This document shows, piece by piece, positions 25,514 to 37,155 of a stretch of 64,000 nt of DNA (positions are counted from its first letter, which is position 1; the number at the start of each line of letters is the position of its first letter). The notes under the pieces are model-generated. The model was not told the origin of the DNA. It did no database searches and saw nothing but the letters and a program-made list of their open reading frames with translations. The stretch comes from Chlamydiales bacterium (lineage in GTDB: Bacteria > Chlamydiota > Chlamydiia > Chlamydiales > JAAKFR01), in NCBI GenBank assembly GCA_022601535.1, contig JAJACK010000003.1:1-64000 (forward strand). The letters are read 5' to 3'. The translations under genes were made by a program, and so were the position numbers.

Positions 25514-26156
25514 GAGGCTTTAAGAGAAGGTGGGGTTTGAGTTGAGTTAGGGCTGATTGAAAAACTCCTTCAAGTGTTTGCTCTGCATCGACGATGAAGA
25601 TCCGATCGGGATGTTCGTCGGCAAGGTGGAGGTATCCTTGTCGCACATCTTTATGGAATTGAAGTTTTTCACTTTCAAGTCGATCTTTTTTTCCTTGAAC
25701 GCGGGATAGGCCAATTTCGGGATCTAGATCGAGGAGAAGGGTGCAATCGGGAACAAGCCCTCCACAAGCTAGATGGCAAAGCTCTTCGACCTCTTTCATT
25801 CCAAGATGGCGTGCACACGCTTGATAGGCAACTGTTGAGTCATTGAACCGTTCGCAGATCACAATTTTTCCGGTGCGAAGTGCTGGCAAGATCCGTTCAT
25901 CAATATGTTGAACACGGGCTGTGAGAAAGAGGAGCATTTCTGCTCTTTTACTCACTTGAAAAGAGTCTGGATTTAAAAGAAGGTCTCGCAGATGCTCGGA
26001 AAGAGGTGTTCCTCCCGGCTCACGTGTCTGGAAAATATCATAGCCTTCTTGCTCAAACTCTTGAACGAGCTTCTGGGTCAGAGAACTTTTTCCACATCCG
26101 TCTCCCCCTTCGATTGTGATGAATAGTCCGTCATACGGACGGCTCTTCTCCGTCAT
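25506..26156 (-). CDS. tmk: Thymidylate kinase
   Basis: This 216-residue kinase phosphorylates dTMP to dTDP. The P-loop is EGGDGCGKSSL near residue 20, the DR(Y/H)-type block reads CERFNDSTVAYQ, TREPGGTPLSEHLR binds dTMP, and the LID region is GLSRVQGKKDR. All catalytic parts are present and length is normal. It overlaps gyrA by 26 bases upstream and holB by 8 bases downstream, so it is co-transcribed with the replication genes. Confidence 0.95.
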   Translation of the reverse strand: MTEKSRPYDGLFITIEGGDGCGKSSLTQKLVQEFEQEGYDIFQTREPGGTPLSEHLRDLLLNPDSFQVSKRAEMLLFLTARVQHIDERILPALRTGKIVICERFNDSTVAYQACARHLGMKEVEELCHLACGGLVPDCTLLLDLDPEIGLSRVQGKKDRLESEKLQFHKDVRQGYLHLADEHPDRIFIVDAEQTLEGVFQSALTQLKPHLLLKPHE

Positions 26157-28617
26157 CTTCCTCTATCTCATCTGAAGCTTCTAATTTTTCAATCGCAAGG
26201 AGCTCATCTCCATCTTTGAGGTTAACGAGTTTAACCCCTTGTGTTGAACGTCCCATTACTCGGAGATCTGCCATGGAAATCCGTACGGTTTGCCCTAATT
26301 TGGAGATCATAAAGAGTCCATCTTTGTCAGTGACCGAGAGCGCCCCTACAACGTTTCCATTCCGATCACTTGTGATAATCGAACGGACTCCGACACTGCC
26401 TCGATTTGTTTGTCTAAACTCTCCAACAAGTGATCGCTTTCCAAATCCATTTTCACAGACAACAAGAACTGTTCTCTCTTCATTGTCAATCACTTCACAA
26501 CCAACAACATAGTCATCTGTCGACTTGAGTTTGACTCCTCGAACTCCTCTGGCAGTCCGTCCCATCGCTCGCACTTTTTCATGATCAAAACGAACAGCCA
26601 TCCCTGCGTGAGTGAAGAGCATCACTTGATCGCTATTTCCAACTAGGCGGGCGGCAATGAGTTCGTCTTCCTCAACGATCTCAATTGCTCGAATTCCTTT
26701 TCTTCTCGGGTTGCTAAAGGCTGAAAGAGCTGTCTTTTTAACGACTCCCGATTTGGTTGCCATCAGCACAAAGTGTTCATCATCAAACTCTTTTGTCCGT
26801 AAAATAGTGGCGATTCGCTCTCCTGGCTGGATATCTTCAAGAAGGTTGATAAGTGGTTTTCCTTTCGACCGTCTATCTCCTTCGGGGAGTTGCCAAACTT
26901 TAAGCCAATAACACCGTCCAAAATTGGTGTAAATTAGAAGGTAGTCGTGTGTCGAGGCGACAAAGATCCCTTTGAGGAAGTCGGTTTCTTTTTTCTGGTC
27001 AAAACCGATCACTCCTTGTCCTCCCCGCTTTTGCTCTCGGAAGAGATTGAGCGGCATTCGTTTGACGTAGTCGTCTTGAGAGAAGGTGATGATCATCGCC
27101 TCATCAGCGATGAGATCTTCCATGTTGAAATCTCCTTCTGCATGGGTGATCTCTGTTAAACGGGGTGATTTACTCGCTTTGATTGTTCCTTCAAGCTCTT
27201 CTCCGATAATCTCTCGTACCATCGATTCACTGGCTAAAATAGCACGGAAATGGGCGATCTTTTTCAAAAGCTCATCGTATTCAGCTTGGATCTTCTCATG
27301 CTCCATACTTGTCAGTTGATAGAGTCGGATGTCTAATACGGCATTTGCTTGCCGTTCGCTAAATGCAAACTTAGCAATCAATTCTGCTCGCGCACTTTCA
27401 CGACTATCACTTCCTCGGATAATTTTAACCACTTCATCGAGGTTGTCGATCGCTTTTAAATACCCTTCTAGAAGATGTGCACGTGCTTCTGCTTTGTTGA
27501 GGTCGAAACGGACACGTCGACGGATCACATCGATCCGGTGTGCAATCCACGCAGAGATCATCTGCTTCACATTCATCGTCCGTGGCAAGTTCTTGTCGAG
27601 GGCCAACATGTTACATCCAAAAGTGACTTGCATGTCGGTGTATTTGTAGAGCTGATTGATCAAGACGTCGGGAATCTCTCCCCGCTTGAGCTCTAGGACA
27701 ATCCGCATGCCATCTTTGTCTGACTCGTCTCGTACATCCGAGAGACTGGTGAGCATCTTTTGATTGACGAGGTTGGCAATGTGCTCGACTAAGCGTGATT
27801 TGTTGACGTTGAAAGGAATTTCATCGATCACAACCCGCTCTCGGTTGCTCTGCCCTTCCATCTCTTCGACGTGTACTTTCCCCCGTAGGTAAACTTTTCC
27901 TCTTCCTGTGTTGTAGGCGTCGATAATCCCTTTGTGACCGCAGATGACCCCTCCTGTGGGAAAGTCTGGTCCTGGCATCACTTCCATGATCTCATCGATC
28001 GTCGTTTCAGGGTTGTTCAAGACGAGTAGTGTTGCTTGGATCAACTCGTGTAGGTTGTGAGGAGGAATGTTTGTTGCCATTCCAACAGCAATCCCTGATG
28101 ATCCGTTACAGAGGAGGTTGGGGAATTTAGCGGGAAAAACCGTTGGCTCTGATTTGGTCTCATCGTAGTTGGGAACCATGTCGACGGTGTCTTTTTCAAG
28201 ATCTTCCATCAGCTGGATCGCTCCCACTCTGAGGCGAGCTTCTGTATAACGCATCGCAGCGGGAGAGTCTCCATCGACAGAACCGAAATTCCCTTGCCCA
28301 TCGACAAGTGGGTACCGCATCGCCCACTCTTGTGCCATCCGGACAAGTGTTGGGTAAATCACCTGCTCACCGTGCGGGTGAAAATCTCCGGAGGTATCTC
28401 CACAAATTTTTGCGCATTTTCTATGCTTTCCCCCTGGTGTGAGATTGAGCTGCCGCATCGCAAATAAAATGCGCCGCTGGGAAGGTTTTAACCCATCCCG
28501 TACATCGGGCAGTGCTCTTGAAATGATGACCGACATGGAGTAGCGAAGATAGCTCTCTTTCATCTCATCTTCGAGATTGCGTGTCAAAATGGTTTCGTTG
28601 TCTCTATATGATGGCAT
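26131..28617 (-). CDS. gyrA: DNA gyrase subunit A
   Basis: This 828-residue subunit carries the breakage-reunion domain. The catalytic tyrosine is in [10 protein letters not shown], preceded by [19 protein letters not shown]; note Glu where many bacteria have Asp in the HGD motif of the quinolone region. The C-terminal beta-pinwheel has the GyrA box [12 protein letters not shown] and ends in an acidic tail ([11 protein letters not shown]). The start codon lies 3 bases after the gyrB stop. Confidence 0.97.
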   Translation of the reverse strand: MPSYRDNETILTRNLEDEMKESYLRYSMSVIISRALPDVRDGLKPSQRRILFAMRQLNLTPGGKHRKCAKICGDTSGDFHPHGEQVIYPTLVRMAQEWAMRYPLVDGQGNFGSVDGDSPAAMRYTEARLRVGAIQLMEDLEKDTVDMVPNYDETKSEPTVFPAKFPNLLCNGSSGIAVGMATNIPPHNLHELIQATLLVLNNPETTIDEIMEVMPGPDFPTGGVICGHKGIIDAYNTGRGKVYLRGKVHVEEMEGQSNRERVVIDEIPFNVNKSRLVEHIANLVNQKMLTSLSDVRDESDKDGMRIVLELKRGEIPDVLINQLYKYTDMQVTFGCNMLALDKNLPRTMNVKQMISAWIAHRIDVIRRRVRFDLNKAEARAHLLEGYLKAIDNLDEVVKIIRGSDSRESARAELIAKFAFSERQANAVLDIRLYQLTSMEHEKIQAEYDELLKKIAHFRAILASESMVREIIGEELEGTIKASKSPRLTEITHAEGDFNMEDLIADEAMIITFSQDDYVKRMPLNLFREQKRGGQGVIGFDQKKETDFLKGIFVASTHDYLLIYTNFGRCYWLKVWQLPEGDRRSKGKPLINLLEDIQPGERIATILRTKEFDDEHFVLMATKSGVVKKTALSAFSNPRRKGIRAIEIVEEDELIAARLVGNSDQVMLFTHAGMAVRFDHEKVRAMGRTARGVRGVKLKSTDDYVVGCEVIDNEERTVLVVCENGFGKRSLVGEFRQTNRGSVGVRSIITSDRNGNVVGALSVTDKDGLFMISKLGQTVRISMADLRVMGRSTQGVKLVNLKDGDELLAIEKLEASDEIEEDDGEEPSV

Positions 28618-28620
28618 CTC

Positions 28621-31107
<2,487 letters not shown>

Positions 31108-31428
31108 TTACTCTAATCGAAAGACAACTGTTTTAATTGTCGTCTGAGGAAATTTATCTCTTAAGTTTTTGATTATACGTGGTTTATCATTTTGACTCAG
31201 AAGGCTATAAAGAGTTGAATTGTTCACAGCAACAAAAAGCACCCCCTCGGTAAAAGAGAGTGCGCGTGTAAAAGATGCGAGCTTAGGGCCAATCACACTT
31301 GGCCACGCATCGACAACTAAATCAGGACGTTTTTCGTGGAGTTTTCCAACCCTATTTAAGAACGAAGGGAGGAGTTGGCAAAGGTGTTTTGTCGTGACTC
31401 CAGTTCGGCTTGTATAGCGCTTCTTCAT
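31108..31428 (-). CDS. DUF721 (DciA-like) protein
   Basis: This small basic protein of about 106 residues has the DUF721 pattern: VVDAWPSVIGPKLASFTRAL, then GVLFVAVNNSTLYSLLSQN, and a terminal KFPQTTIKTVVFRL strand. DUF721 proteins include DciA, which loads the replicative helicase, and the gene is next to gyrB in many bacteria including chlamydiae. The frame can be extended to a TTG at 31449, but ATG 31428 (MKKRYTSRTG) is preferred; neither start has a clear ribosome site. Confidence 0.82.
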   Translation of the reverse strand: MKKRYTSRTGVTTKHLCQLLPSFLNRVGKLHEKRPDLVVDAWPSVIGPKLASFTRALSFTEGVLFVAVNNSTLYSLLSQNDKPRIIKNLRDKFPQTTIKTVVFRLE

Positions 31429-31484
31429 AAGCGGCGGAATATACCGCAATAGCTGTGAGACTGCAAGCGTTTATTCTGCTTTTT

Positions 31485-31751
31485 TTACAACTCTTCGTTA
31501 AGCGGTGGCCTTTTAGGATCGCGACAAAGGAGAACAACTGAAACTGCGAAAGGGATAAGAGAAAGTCCAGCTAAACCAGCGCCGCTGTAGTAAGCGATAT
31601 GCGCCTCGATTCCAGGGGTAAAAATACCTGCTGCTAAACAAGCTGACAAGGCAAGAAGGGCAATTCCCGTAATCACGGCTCCATAGCCTGCAATTTTTTC
31701 ATAGTTTGTTGGAGGATTATTTCCTCCAATAGAAATTTCAAAACAACTCAT
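31485..31751 (-). CDS. Small two-TM membrane protein
   Basis: This 88-residue protein has a short N-terminal segment followed by two hydrophobic helices separated by a short loop (AVITGIALLALSACLAAGIF, then GAGLAGLSLIPFAVSVVLLC), ending in RDPKRPPLNEEL. This paired-helix hairpin is the shape of chlamydial inclusion-membrane proteins, but many small membrane proteins share it. No family recognised. It lies between the DUF721 gene and a 629-residue unknown, all on the minus strand. Confidence 0.5.
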   Translation of the reverse strand: MSCFEISIGGNNPPTNYEKIAGYGAVITGIALLALSACLAAGIFTPGIEAHIAYYSGAGLAGLSLIPFAVSVVLLCRDPKRPPLNEEL

Positions 31752-31793
31752 AGATAAACTCCATTTTAAGCATTAATTATAACAAAATCTTAC

Positions 31794-33683
31794 TTATAAT
31801 GGAATGGAAGATTTTTTTTGAGAAGCGTGCGATTCCATTGTTCCTTCCACACGCATCCAAAGCCTTCGAACAGTCTCTGGGTGGAAATTGCGGCAGATAA
31901 TCCCAAAACACGGAAGCTCTGTGTTTTGCAAAAAACAGCTTGCCATTTCAGCAGCTTCAAACTCTTCGATCACCTCGGTTAGGAGAGGGGCAAAAGAGGT
32001 GTCGACAGAGGTGACAAGTAAGTAAAAATTTTTATCCTCCTCTTCCATCCGAATCTGATACACTTCTGTTTGATCAACCCCTTCGATATCGGCATCTAAG
32101 ACCATGGCAAACAATTTTTGAAGAGATCCAACCGGAAAGATACTTCGCATCACAGGTGGATTGAGGGAGTAGAAGAAATTTTCAAGTAAAAAGTTATTCT
32201 CTTCGGCAACGCTTCCCAATTTTTCTCGCAGAGCACCGAAAAGCTCGGTCTCTTTTGAGATTGTCCCTCCGTTATAGTCCCGAAAATCTCCGATCACTCG
32301 CCTGAGCCCTTCGACAAGCTCTCTTCTTGCTTTATAGAGGTCGACGGAGTGGTCTTGCCGAAGAGAGGGGGCTTTGGGGATCCGCAGATAGAATACCGTT
32401 GCCTCTTTTTTATATTTTTTTCGAATGGTTCCCACAAATTTTCGTCGATCAGAAATGAATTCTAAGGGGGTGGATTTCAATTCAAAATACCGTTTAATCG
32501 GAAGGGTTCGCTCTCCTTTAATCCGAAGGACAACGACTAGGAATTCAAGTTTTTCTTCCGTTTGTTTAGAAAAATCGATGATCACTTGTGGAAGGTCACG
32601 TATATATTTGAGTTGGCTTGAGAGGGTCACAATGTGGCGCATCACCACTTCTTCATTTTGTGGCATAAAGATGGGATTGAGCCTTTTTTCAATCCGATTT
32701 TTAAGCCCTGAGGGGAGCTCTTCTTTTAAGAGGCGTTCTTCACTCAAGGAGAATCCTCCTTCTTTTTCTACCTCGAGATAAAGGGTACAGATGGGATCAG
32801 AACGTCCTGGGCTAAAAAAGTAGGAATCTTCCACCTTTTGCACATTGGGAACCAATGTTTTGACAGCACTTAGGATGTGGCGCAATTCAAACACTTCGTC
32901 TTCATGGAGAAAGCTCAAGGCGATCGCGATCCCCAAGACGGGCTTTGTCCGGTTGAGTTTGGCTCGAATGAGCTTAAGGCTTATGTAACGTCTTTGGGGA
33001 AATGCGTCATAAGAGAGTTTCAGCGCTTTGCGAAAGAGGTAGAGAACGCAGATAATCCGGCTCATATGTCGGTATCCGCGCACTATTTTAAATTCTTCTT
33101 TGCAAAGGACTAAAAAGGTTTGCATCTCCGATAAAATATCGTAATCAAAATCTTGGGGACGATGTTTGATCAGCTTATTGATATTTTCTTGGATAAGCGC
33201 TGTTTTTTCATCGTATGACAATCCTTTGATTTCCAAGATCCGGATTGCTTGATAGGGGGAGAGAATTCCTATCTTCAACTCAGCTTCTAGGGGGAGAAGG
33301 TTTTTCTGGATAATTTCCAACTCTTTTTCTGCTTCAATACGAATCAAAACTTCTCCTGCCATATAGTACCCATTTGAGATGTCGGGCATACTAAAATCGA
33401 CGGCAAACTGCATGAGAACATTGAGCTGCTTTCCTGGAATCAACCACTTTCGAATCATCTCACAAAAATAGTGAAAGGCGTTCTCCCGAAAATCGCAAAA
33501 GAGGAAAAAAGAGAGGTTGAATGGGGGTTTTGCAAGAGGAGACCAACAGATGAGGGGGAGCCTCTCTTGGTAACTTCCATCTGACAACGCATTGGGAGGT
33601 AAAATTTGAGATAAAATCCGTTCAACGGCCCCTTCGGAGTAAGAGCTTGTTTCAAGAGAGGTTAAGATCCGTGGATAACTCAT
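31794..33683 (-). CDS. Large hypothetical protein, possibly chlamydia-conserved
   Basis: I do not recognise this 629-residue protein. It has no signal peptide or membrane helices. The N-terminal third is rich in aromatic residues (SFFLFCDFRENAFHYFCEMIRKW). A helical middle follows with many Glu/Lys and a Leu-rich spacing (LEIIQKNLLPLEAELKIG). The rest is mixed alpha/beta with several long strands (FLVVVLRIKG, TVFYLRIPK, NFYLLVTSVD). It overlaps the aspartokinase gene upstream by 4 bases (ATGA), which suggests a shared transcript but not a shared function. Confidence 0.55.
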   Translation of the reverse strand: MSYPRILTSLETSSYSEGAVERILSQILPPNALSDGSYQERLPLICWSPLAKPPFNLSFFLFCDFRENAFHYFCEMIRKWLIPGKQLNVLMQFAVDFSMPDISNGYYMAGEVLIRIEAEKELEIIQKNLLPLEAELKIGILSPYQAIRILEIKGLSYDEKTALIQENINKLIKHRPQDFDYDILSEMQTFLVLCKEEFKIVRGYRHMSRIICVLYLFRKALKLSYDAFPQRRYISLKLIRAKLNRTKPVLGIAIALSFLHEDEVFELRHILSAVKTLVPNVQKVEDSYFFSPGRSDPICTLYLEVEKEGGFSLSEERLLKEELPSGLKNRIEKRLNPIFMPQNEEVVMRHIVTLSSQLKYIRDLPQVIIDFSKQTEEKLEFLVVVLRIKGERTLPIKRYFELKSTPLEFISDRRKFVGTIRKKYKKEATVFYLRIPKAPSLRQDHSVDLYKARRELVEGLRRVIGDFRDYNGGTISKETELFGALREKLGSVAEENNFLLENFFYSLNPPVMRSIFPVGSLQKLFAMVLDADIEGVDQTEVYQIRMEEEDKNFYLLVTSVDTSFAPLLTEVIEEFEAAEMASCFLQNTELPCFGIICRNFHPETVRRLWMRVEGTMESHASQKKSSIPL

Positions 33684-34417
33684 GAAATCACCGTTCCTTT
33701 CTCGTGATCATCCCAAAAAGGGGATAATCTCAATGGAATTTTATCCTTTTTTGCCCATTCTACTGCCATTGGGTGGATCACATTTCCTGTCTTATGGATA
33801 AGATCGAGTGCTTCGAGGTAGCTTAAGTGCTCAAATGGCTTAGTCGTTGGGTCTTTTTTGGGGTCTAAGGGGCAAATTCCTGCGACATCTTTGTAGAAAA
33901 GCACTTCATCAGCTCCAAGCGCTCCCCCAAGAGCGACGGCAGTTGTATCAGATCCTCCCCTTCCCAGCGTTGTGATCTCTTTTGATTGAGAAACACCTTG
34001 AAAGCCAGCGACAATCACAATTTTTCCCTCTTTTAGAGGGGCAATTAGCCGTGTTGGACGGACATCGATGATTGTTGCTGAGCTGTGATCGTCTGTTGTG
34101 ATCACTCCTGATTGGCTTCCTGTGAAACTGACTGCCTCTATCCCTCTGTTTTGAAGGGCCATGGCAAGAAGAGAGATGCTTACCCGCTCTCCGACTGAGA
34201 CGAGCATGTCGTATTCTCGGCGGGGTGGATTTGGATGGACACTTTTGGCAAGGGCGATCAGCTGGTTTGTCACTCCCCTCATGGCGCTGACGACCACTCC
34301 AATTTGCCCAAATACGAGCTTTTTTTGGATAATAATATCGGCAATACGGTGGAAACTCTCTGAGGTGAGCACTCCACCACCGAATTTCATGATGAGAGTT
34401 TTATCCTGATCTGGCAT
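33680..34417 (-). CDS. lysC: Aspartokinase catalytic domain without ACT region
   Basis: This 245-residue amino-acid kinase should phosphorylate aspartate, the first step towards diaminopimelate for peptidoglycan and lysine. It shows IMKFGGGVL at the N-terminus, GVVVSAMRGVTNQL, SVGERVSISLLA, and the nucleotide/substrate block TLGRGGSDTTAVALGGALGADEV, and closes with NVIHPMAVEWAKKDKIPL. Typical bacterial LysC is about 400-450 residues with two C-terminal ACT domains for feedback control; here the stop follows the kinase domain directly. It could be an unregulated aspartokinase or a relative with another substrate. It is divergent from the queuosine transporter with a 15-base gap. Confidence 0.78.
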   Translation of the reverse strand: MPDQDKTLIMKFGGGVLTSESFHRIADIIIQKKLVFGQIGVVVSAMRGVTNQLIALAKSVHPNPPRREYDMLVSVGERVSISLLAMALQNRGIEAVSFTGSQSGVITTDDHSSATIIDVRPTRLIAPLKEGKIVIVAGFQGVSQSKEITTLGRGGSDTTAVALGGALGADEVLFYKDVAGICPLDPKKDPTTKPFEHLSYLEALDLIHKTGNVIHPMAVEWAKKDKIPLRLSPFWDDHEKGTVIS

Positions 34418-34432
34418 ACTATCGACCTATTT

Positions 34433-35095
34433 ATGAATTCGCTTATCCTCACTTTCCACACTTCGGTCGTCGCTCTCTTGGCACTTCTTTTCTTCAGGAT
34501 TGGAAAAGAATTTTTAATCGCCTATCTTGCTCTCCTCTCTATCTTGATGAATTTGTTTGTCCTCAAACAAATGACAATTTTCGGGTTGACGATCACTTGT
34601 AGTGATGCGTTGGCTGTAGGGTATCTCTTAGGCTTGAATTTAATTCAAGAATTTTTTGGCCGAAGTGCTGCCCGGAAGATGATCTGGATCGGTTTTTTAA
34701 CTGCGATAAGCTTTCTCCTCCTCTCGCAAATCCACCTTATCTACTCTCCAAGTATCCACGACACAATGCACCTCCACTACCAATCGCTTCTCTCTCCCCA
34801 GCTCCGCATTATCTTCGCCTCGCTCACCTCTTTTCTCTTGATTCAATTTTTAGATATCCGTGTTTTTGCCCGCCTTCGAGATAAATTTAAAAAGAAATGG
34901 TTCCCTCTACGTGTGGCGATCTCTCTTGTGTTGGCTGAGACAATTGATACCTTTCTCTTTTCTTTTTTAGGGCTCTACGGACTTGTAGCTTCGATTGGAG
35001 ATATCATCCTCTTCTCTCTTATCGCAAAACTTTTTGTCATTGCCCTCTCTATCCCTTTTACTGTTTTTGCAAGGAGAATCCATGTTTCGGTTTGA
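34433..35095 (+). CDS. yhhQ: Queuosine precursor transporter (YhhQ/VUT family)
   Basis: This 220-residue membrane protein has six hydrophobic helices and the family blocks LKQMTIFGLTITCSDALAVGYLLGLNLIQEFFG (in two parts), AETIDTFLFSFLG and GDIILFSLIAKLFVI. Members import preQ0, preQ1 or queuine. The next gene is tgt, which uses that base, and their reading frames overlap by 14 bases, which supports a salvage route in place of full synthesis. The upstream gap to the divergent aspartokinase gene is only 15 bases, so its promoter must lie inside that gene. Confidence 0.87.
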   Translation: MNSLILTFHTSVVALLALLFFRIGKEFLIAYLALLSILMNLFVLKQMTIFGLTITCSDALAVGYLLGLNLIQEFFGRSAARKMIWIGFLTAISFLLLSQIHLIYSPSIHDTMHLHYQSLLSPQLRIIFASLTSFLLIQFLDIRVFARLRDKFKKKWFPLRVAISLVLAETIDTFLFSFLGLYGLVASIGDIILFSLIAKLFVIALSIPFTVFARRIHVSV

Positions 35096-36206
35096 ACTGA
35101 TCCACACATCTAAAAAATCCAAAGCACGTGTGGGAAAAATCCACACCCCTCATGGGGTGATCAATACTCCCAATTTTGTTGCTGTCGGAACAAATGGCAC
35201 ACTCAAAGCTCTCGATAATGATCTTGCTCACTCGATCGGCCTTGAACTGATGTTTTGCAACACCTACCACCTTCTTCTTCAACCTGGACCTGAGGTTGTT
35301 GCCGAGGCTGGAGGGCTCCACACCTTTATCAATCGAAAACTTCCCCTTATCACCGACTCTGGTGGCTTTCAGGTCTTTTCCCTTGCCTACGGATCTGTTC
35401 ACAATGAGCTTAAATCGCGTGGAAAAAAACAGAACTGTGGATCTGTTCTCAACATCGATGAAGAGGGAGTCACCTTCCGGTCGTACCGAGATGGAAAAAA
35501 AATTCTCCTCACCCCTGAAAGCTCAATTGAAACACAAAAAGCGCTCGGCGCTGATATCATCATTCCCCTCGATGAACTCCCCCCTTATCATATCGAAGAA
35601 GACGATTTAAAAAAGTCGCTTGCCCGCACCCATCGATGGGAAATGCGTTCGCTCAATACCCATCTTAAAAAACCCAACCAACAAGCGATGTATGCGGTGA
35701 TTCATGGAGGGATTGACCAAACATTGCGTCGACATAGCTGCGAAGTGCTCACCAAAGAACCTTTTGACGGATTTGCCATTGGAGGAAGTGTTGGAAAAAA
35801 TAAGCAAGAGCTTTTCGATCTCATCGCTTTCACACGCCCCCTTCTCCCCGATGAGAAGCCAAATCACTTGCTTGGCATCGGTGATCTCACCTCTCTTAAA
35901 GAGCTCGTCCCCCTCGGCATCGACACATTCGATAGCTCCTACCCAACGAAAGCTGCTCGCCACGGCCTTCTTCTCACCTCAACAGGTGGTCTAAAAATTG
36001 AACAAGCCAAACACCGACGAACATTCTTTCCAATCGAGCCAAAATGCACATGCGCAACCTGCCAAAATTACACGGTTGCCTACCTCCACCACCTTTTCAA
36101 AGCGCGGGAGCTCACAGCCCTTCACCTTGCGACAATCCACAATCTTCACTTTATGGTGCAAGAGATGAAAATGTATCGAGAAAAAATCTTAAGAGATGAA
36201 ATTTAA
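35082..36206 (+). CDS. tgt: tRNA-guanine transglycosylase
   Basis: This enzyme of about 374 residues exchanges guanine-34 of certain tRNAs for a queuosine precursor. It has TDSGGFQVFSL with D92, the nucleophile region GIDTFDSSYPTKAARHG, AIGGSVGKNKQEL, and the zinc site CTCATC with the later His in ALHLATIHNLHFM. The start is ATG 35082 with AAGGAG 5 bases upstream; a longer frame from 34995 lies mostly within the transporter gene and is not used. Its 3' end overlaps the opposing glycosyltransferase gene by 56 bases. Confidence 0.96.
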   Translation: MFRFELIHTSKKSKARVGKIHTPHGVINTPNFVAVGTNGTLKALDNDLAHSIGLELMFCNTYHLLLQPGPEVVAEAGGLHTFINRKLPLITDSGGFQVFSLAYGSVHNELKSRGKKQNCGSVLNIDEEGVTFRSYRDGKKILLTPESSIETQKALGADIIIPLDELPPYHIEEDDLKKSLARTHRWEMRSLNTHLKKPNQQAMYAVIHGGIDQTLRRHSCEVLTKEPFDGFAIGGSVGKNKQELFDLIAFTRPLLPDEKPNHLLGIGDLTSLKELVPLGIDTFDSSYPTKAARHGLLLTSTGGLKIEQAKHRRTFFPIEPKCTCATCQNYTVAYLHHLFKARELTALHLATIHNLHFMVQEMKMYREKILRDEI

Positions 36207-37155
36207 ACACTTTAAAGCGAAGTCTCCACCGCTTGTGCTTTTCTTTTTTTAAACGCTCTTTGAGAAAAACAAGAGCTAAAGAGCGAAGAGCGGATCGATT
36301 CAATTTCACCTCTTTGGGAAATACCACCTCATGCTCAAAACGGGAGGTTTTAAATTCTTCAAACTCCATATCCCCATGGATATAGTCTTCTCTCTCTCCA
36401 AGAAGTGGATCTTGATCTAATGCTTGATCTCCATGTGTTCCCCCTCCACAACCACAATTCCACACCAAAGAGCGGGAAGGATAGAGGGAGAGGCCTTCCC
36501 TCTTTGCCATCGCATACATCCACCGGGGAGCCCACGCCTTCCACTCTCCTATCATTGTTTTACGAAACCCTTTGGAAAATGGGAAAGCGCCTAGACAATC
36601 GGAAAAGTACCGGTTTTTTCGGTTTTTCAACCATCTCTCCCACCCTGTGCATTCCCACTCAAAATGGTCCCACGCTCGCTTCCATGTCGCCCATCCCCAG
36701 ATAAAAGGGATATTTAGAAAATAGGTTTCCGCTGTTTGTGGTAAACGATTGAAATACATAAACCCCGACACCATAAAGACACGAGGGTCGTCACCATACT
36801 CTTTAAGAGCTCGACACATAAAGGGGAGAAAATCAGGGGCGATCAGCACATCATCTTCAAGAATGATGGCGCGCCCATAGGCGTTGCAAACAGAGGTGAT
36901 CCCTTCGGTGATATTGCGAAAACCGTAGTTGTGTTCTCGCAGGACAACTTCTGCTCCCTTCCATTTTTTTGCGATGCCAATCGTCTCTTCTACCGATGAA
37001 ACATCTTCTTCATTTCGCGCACAATCACAGTGGATGATAAGAGGAAGCTTTTTTCCCAAAAAGGCTTCTGACCGATCGATCGCTTCTAAGCACGCCCGCA
37101 GATGGTTTGGCCGTTTATGCGCAAACACTGCAATAGGAGGTTGAGAGGAGGTCAT
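36151..37155 (-). CDS. Glycosyltransferase, tandem copy 2
   Basis: This protein of about 334 residues is a GT-A-fold transferase of the GNT-I/GT2-like type. It has IAVFAHKRPNHLRACLEAI, the nucleotide-sugar region HNYGFRNITEGITSV, the metal-binding ILEDDVLIAPDFLPF (DXD-type), and IWGWATWKRAWDHFEWE. The start is ATG 37155, overlapping the stop of the upstream paralogue as ATGA, with GGGAG close before it; the longer frame to 37215 is inside that paralogue. Protein and DNA are very similar to the neighbour at 37152-38135. It probably adds a sugar to a surface glycan. Its 3' end overlaps tgt. Confidence 0.82.
   Translation of the reverse strand: MTSSQPPIAVFAHKRPNHLRACLEAIDRSEAFLGKKLPLIIHCDCARNEEDVSSVEETIGIAKKWKGAEVVLREHNYGFRNITEGITSVCNAYGRAIILEDDVLIAPDFLPFMCRALKEYGDDPRVFMVSGFMYFNRLPQTAETYFLNIPFIWGWATWKRAWDHFEWECTGWERWLKNRKNRYFSDCLGAFPFSKGFRKTMIGEWKAWAPRWMYAMAKREGLSLYPSRSLVWNCGCGGGTHGDQALDQDPLLGEREDYIHGDMEFEEFKTSRFEHEVVFPKEVKLNRSALRSLALVFLKERLKKEKHKRWRLRFKVFKFHLLRFFLDTFSSLAP

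Noticed and set aside
34995-35081. Upstream extension of tgt (29 residues)
   Set aside because: It lies inside the transporter gene, and tgt proteins start at MFRFELIHTS-like sequence, with AAGGAG just ahead of ATG 35082.
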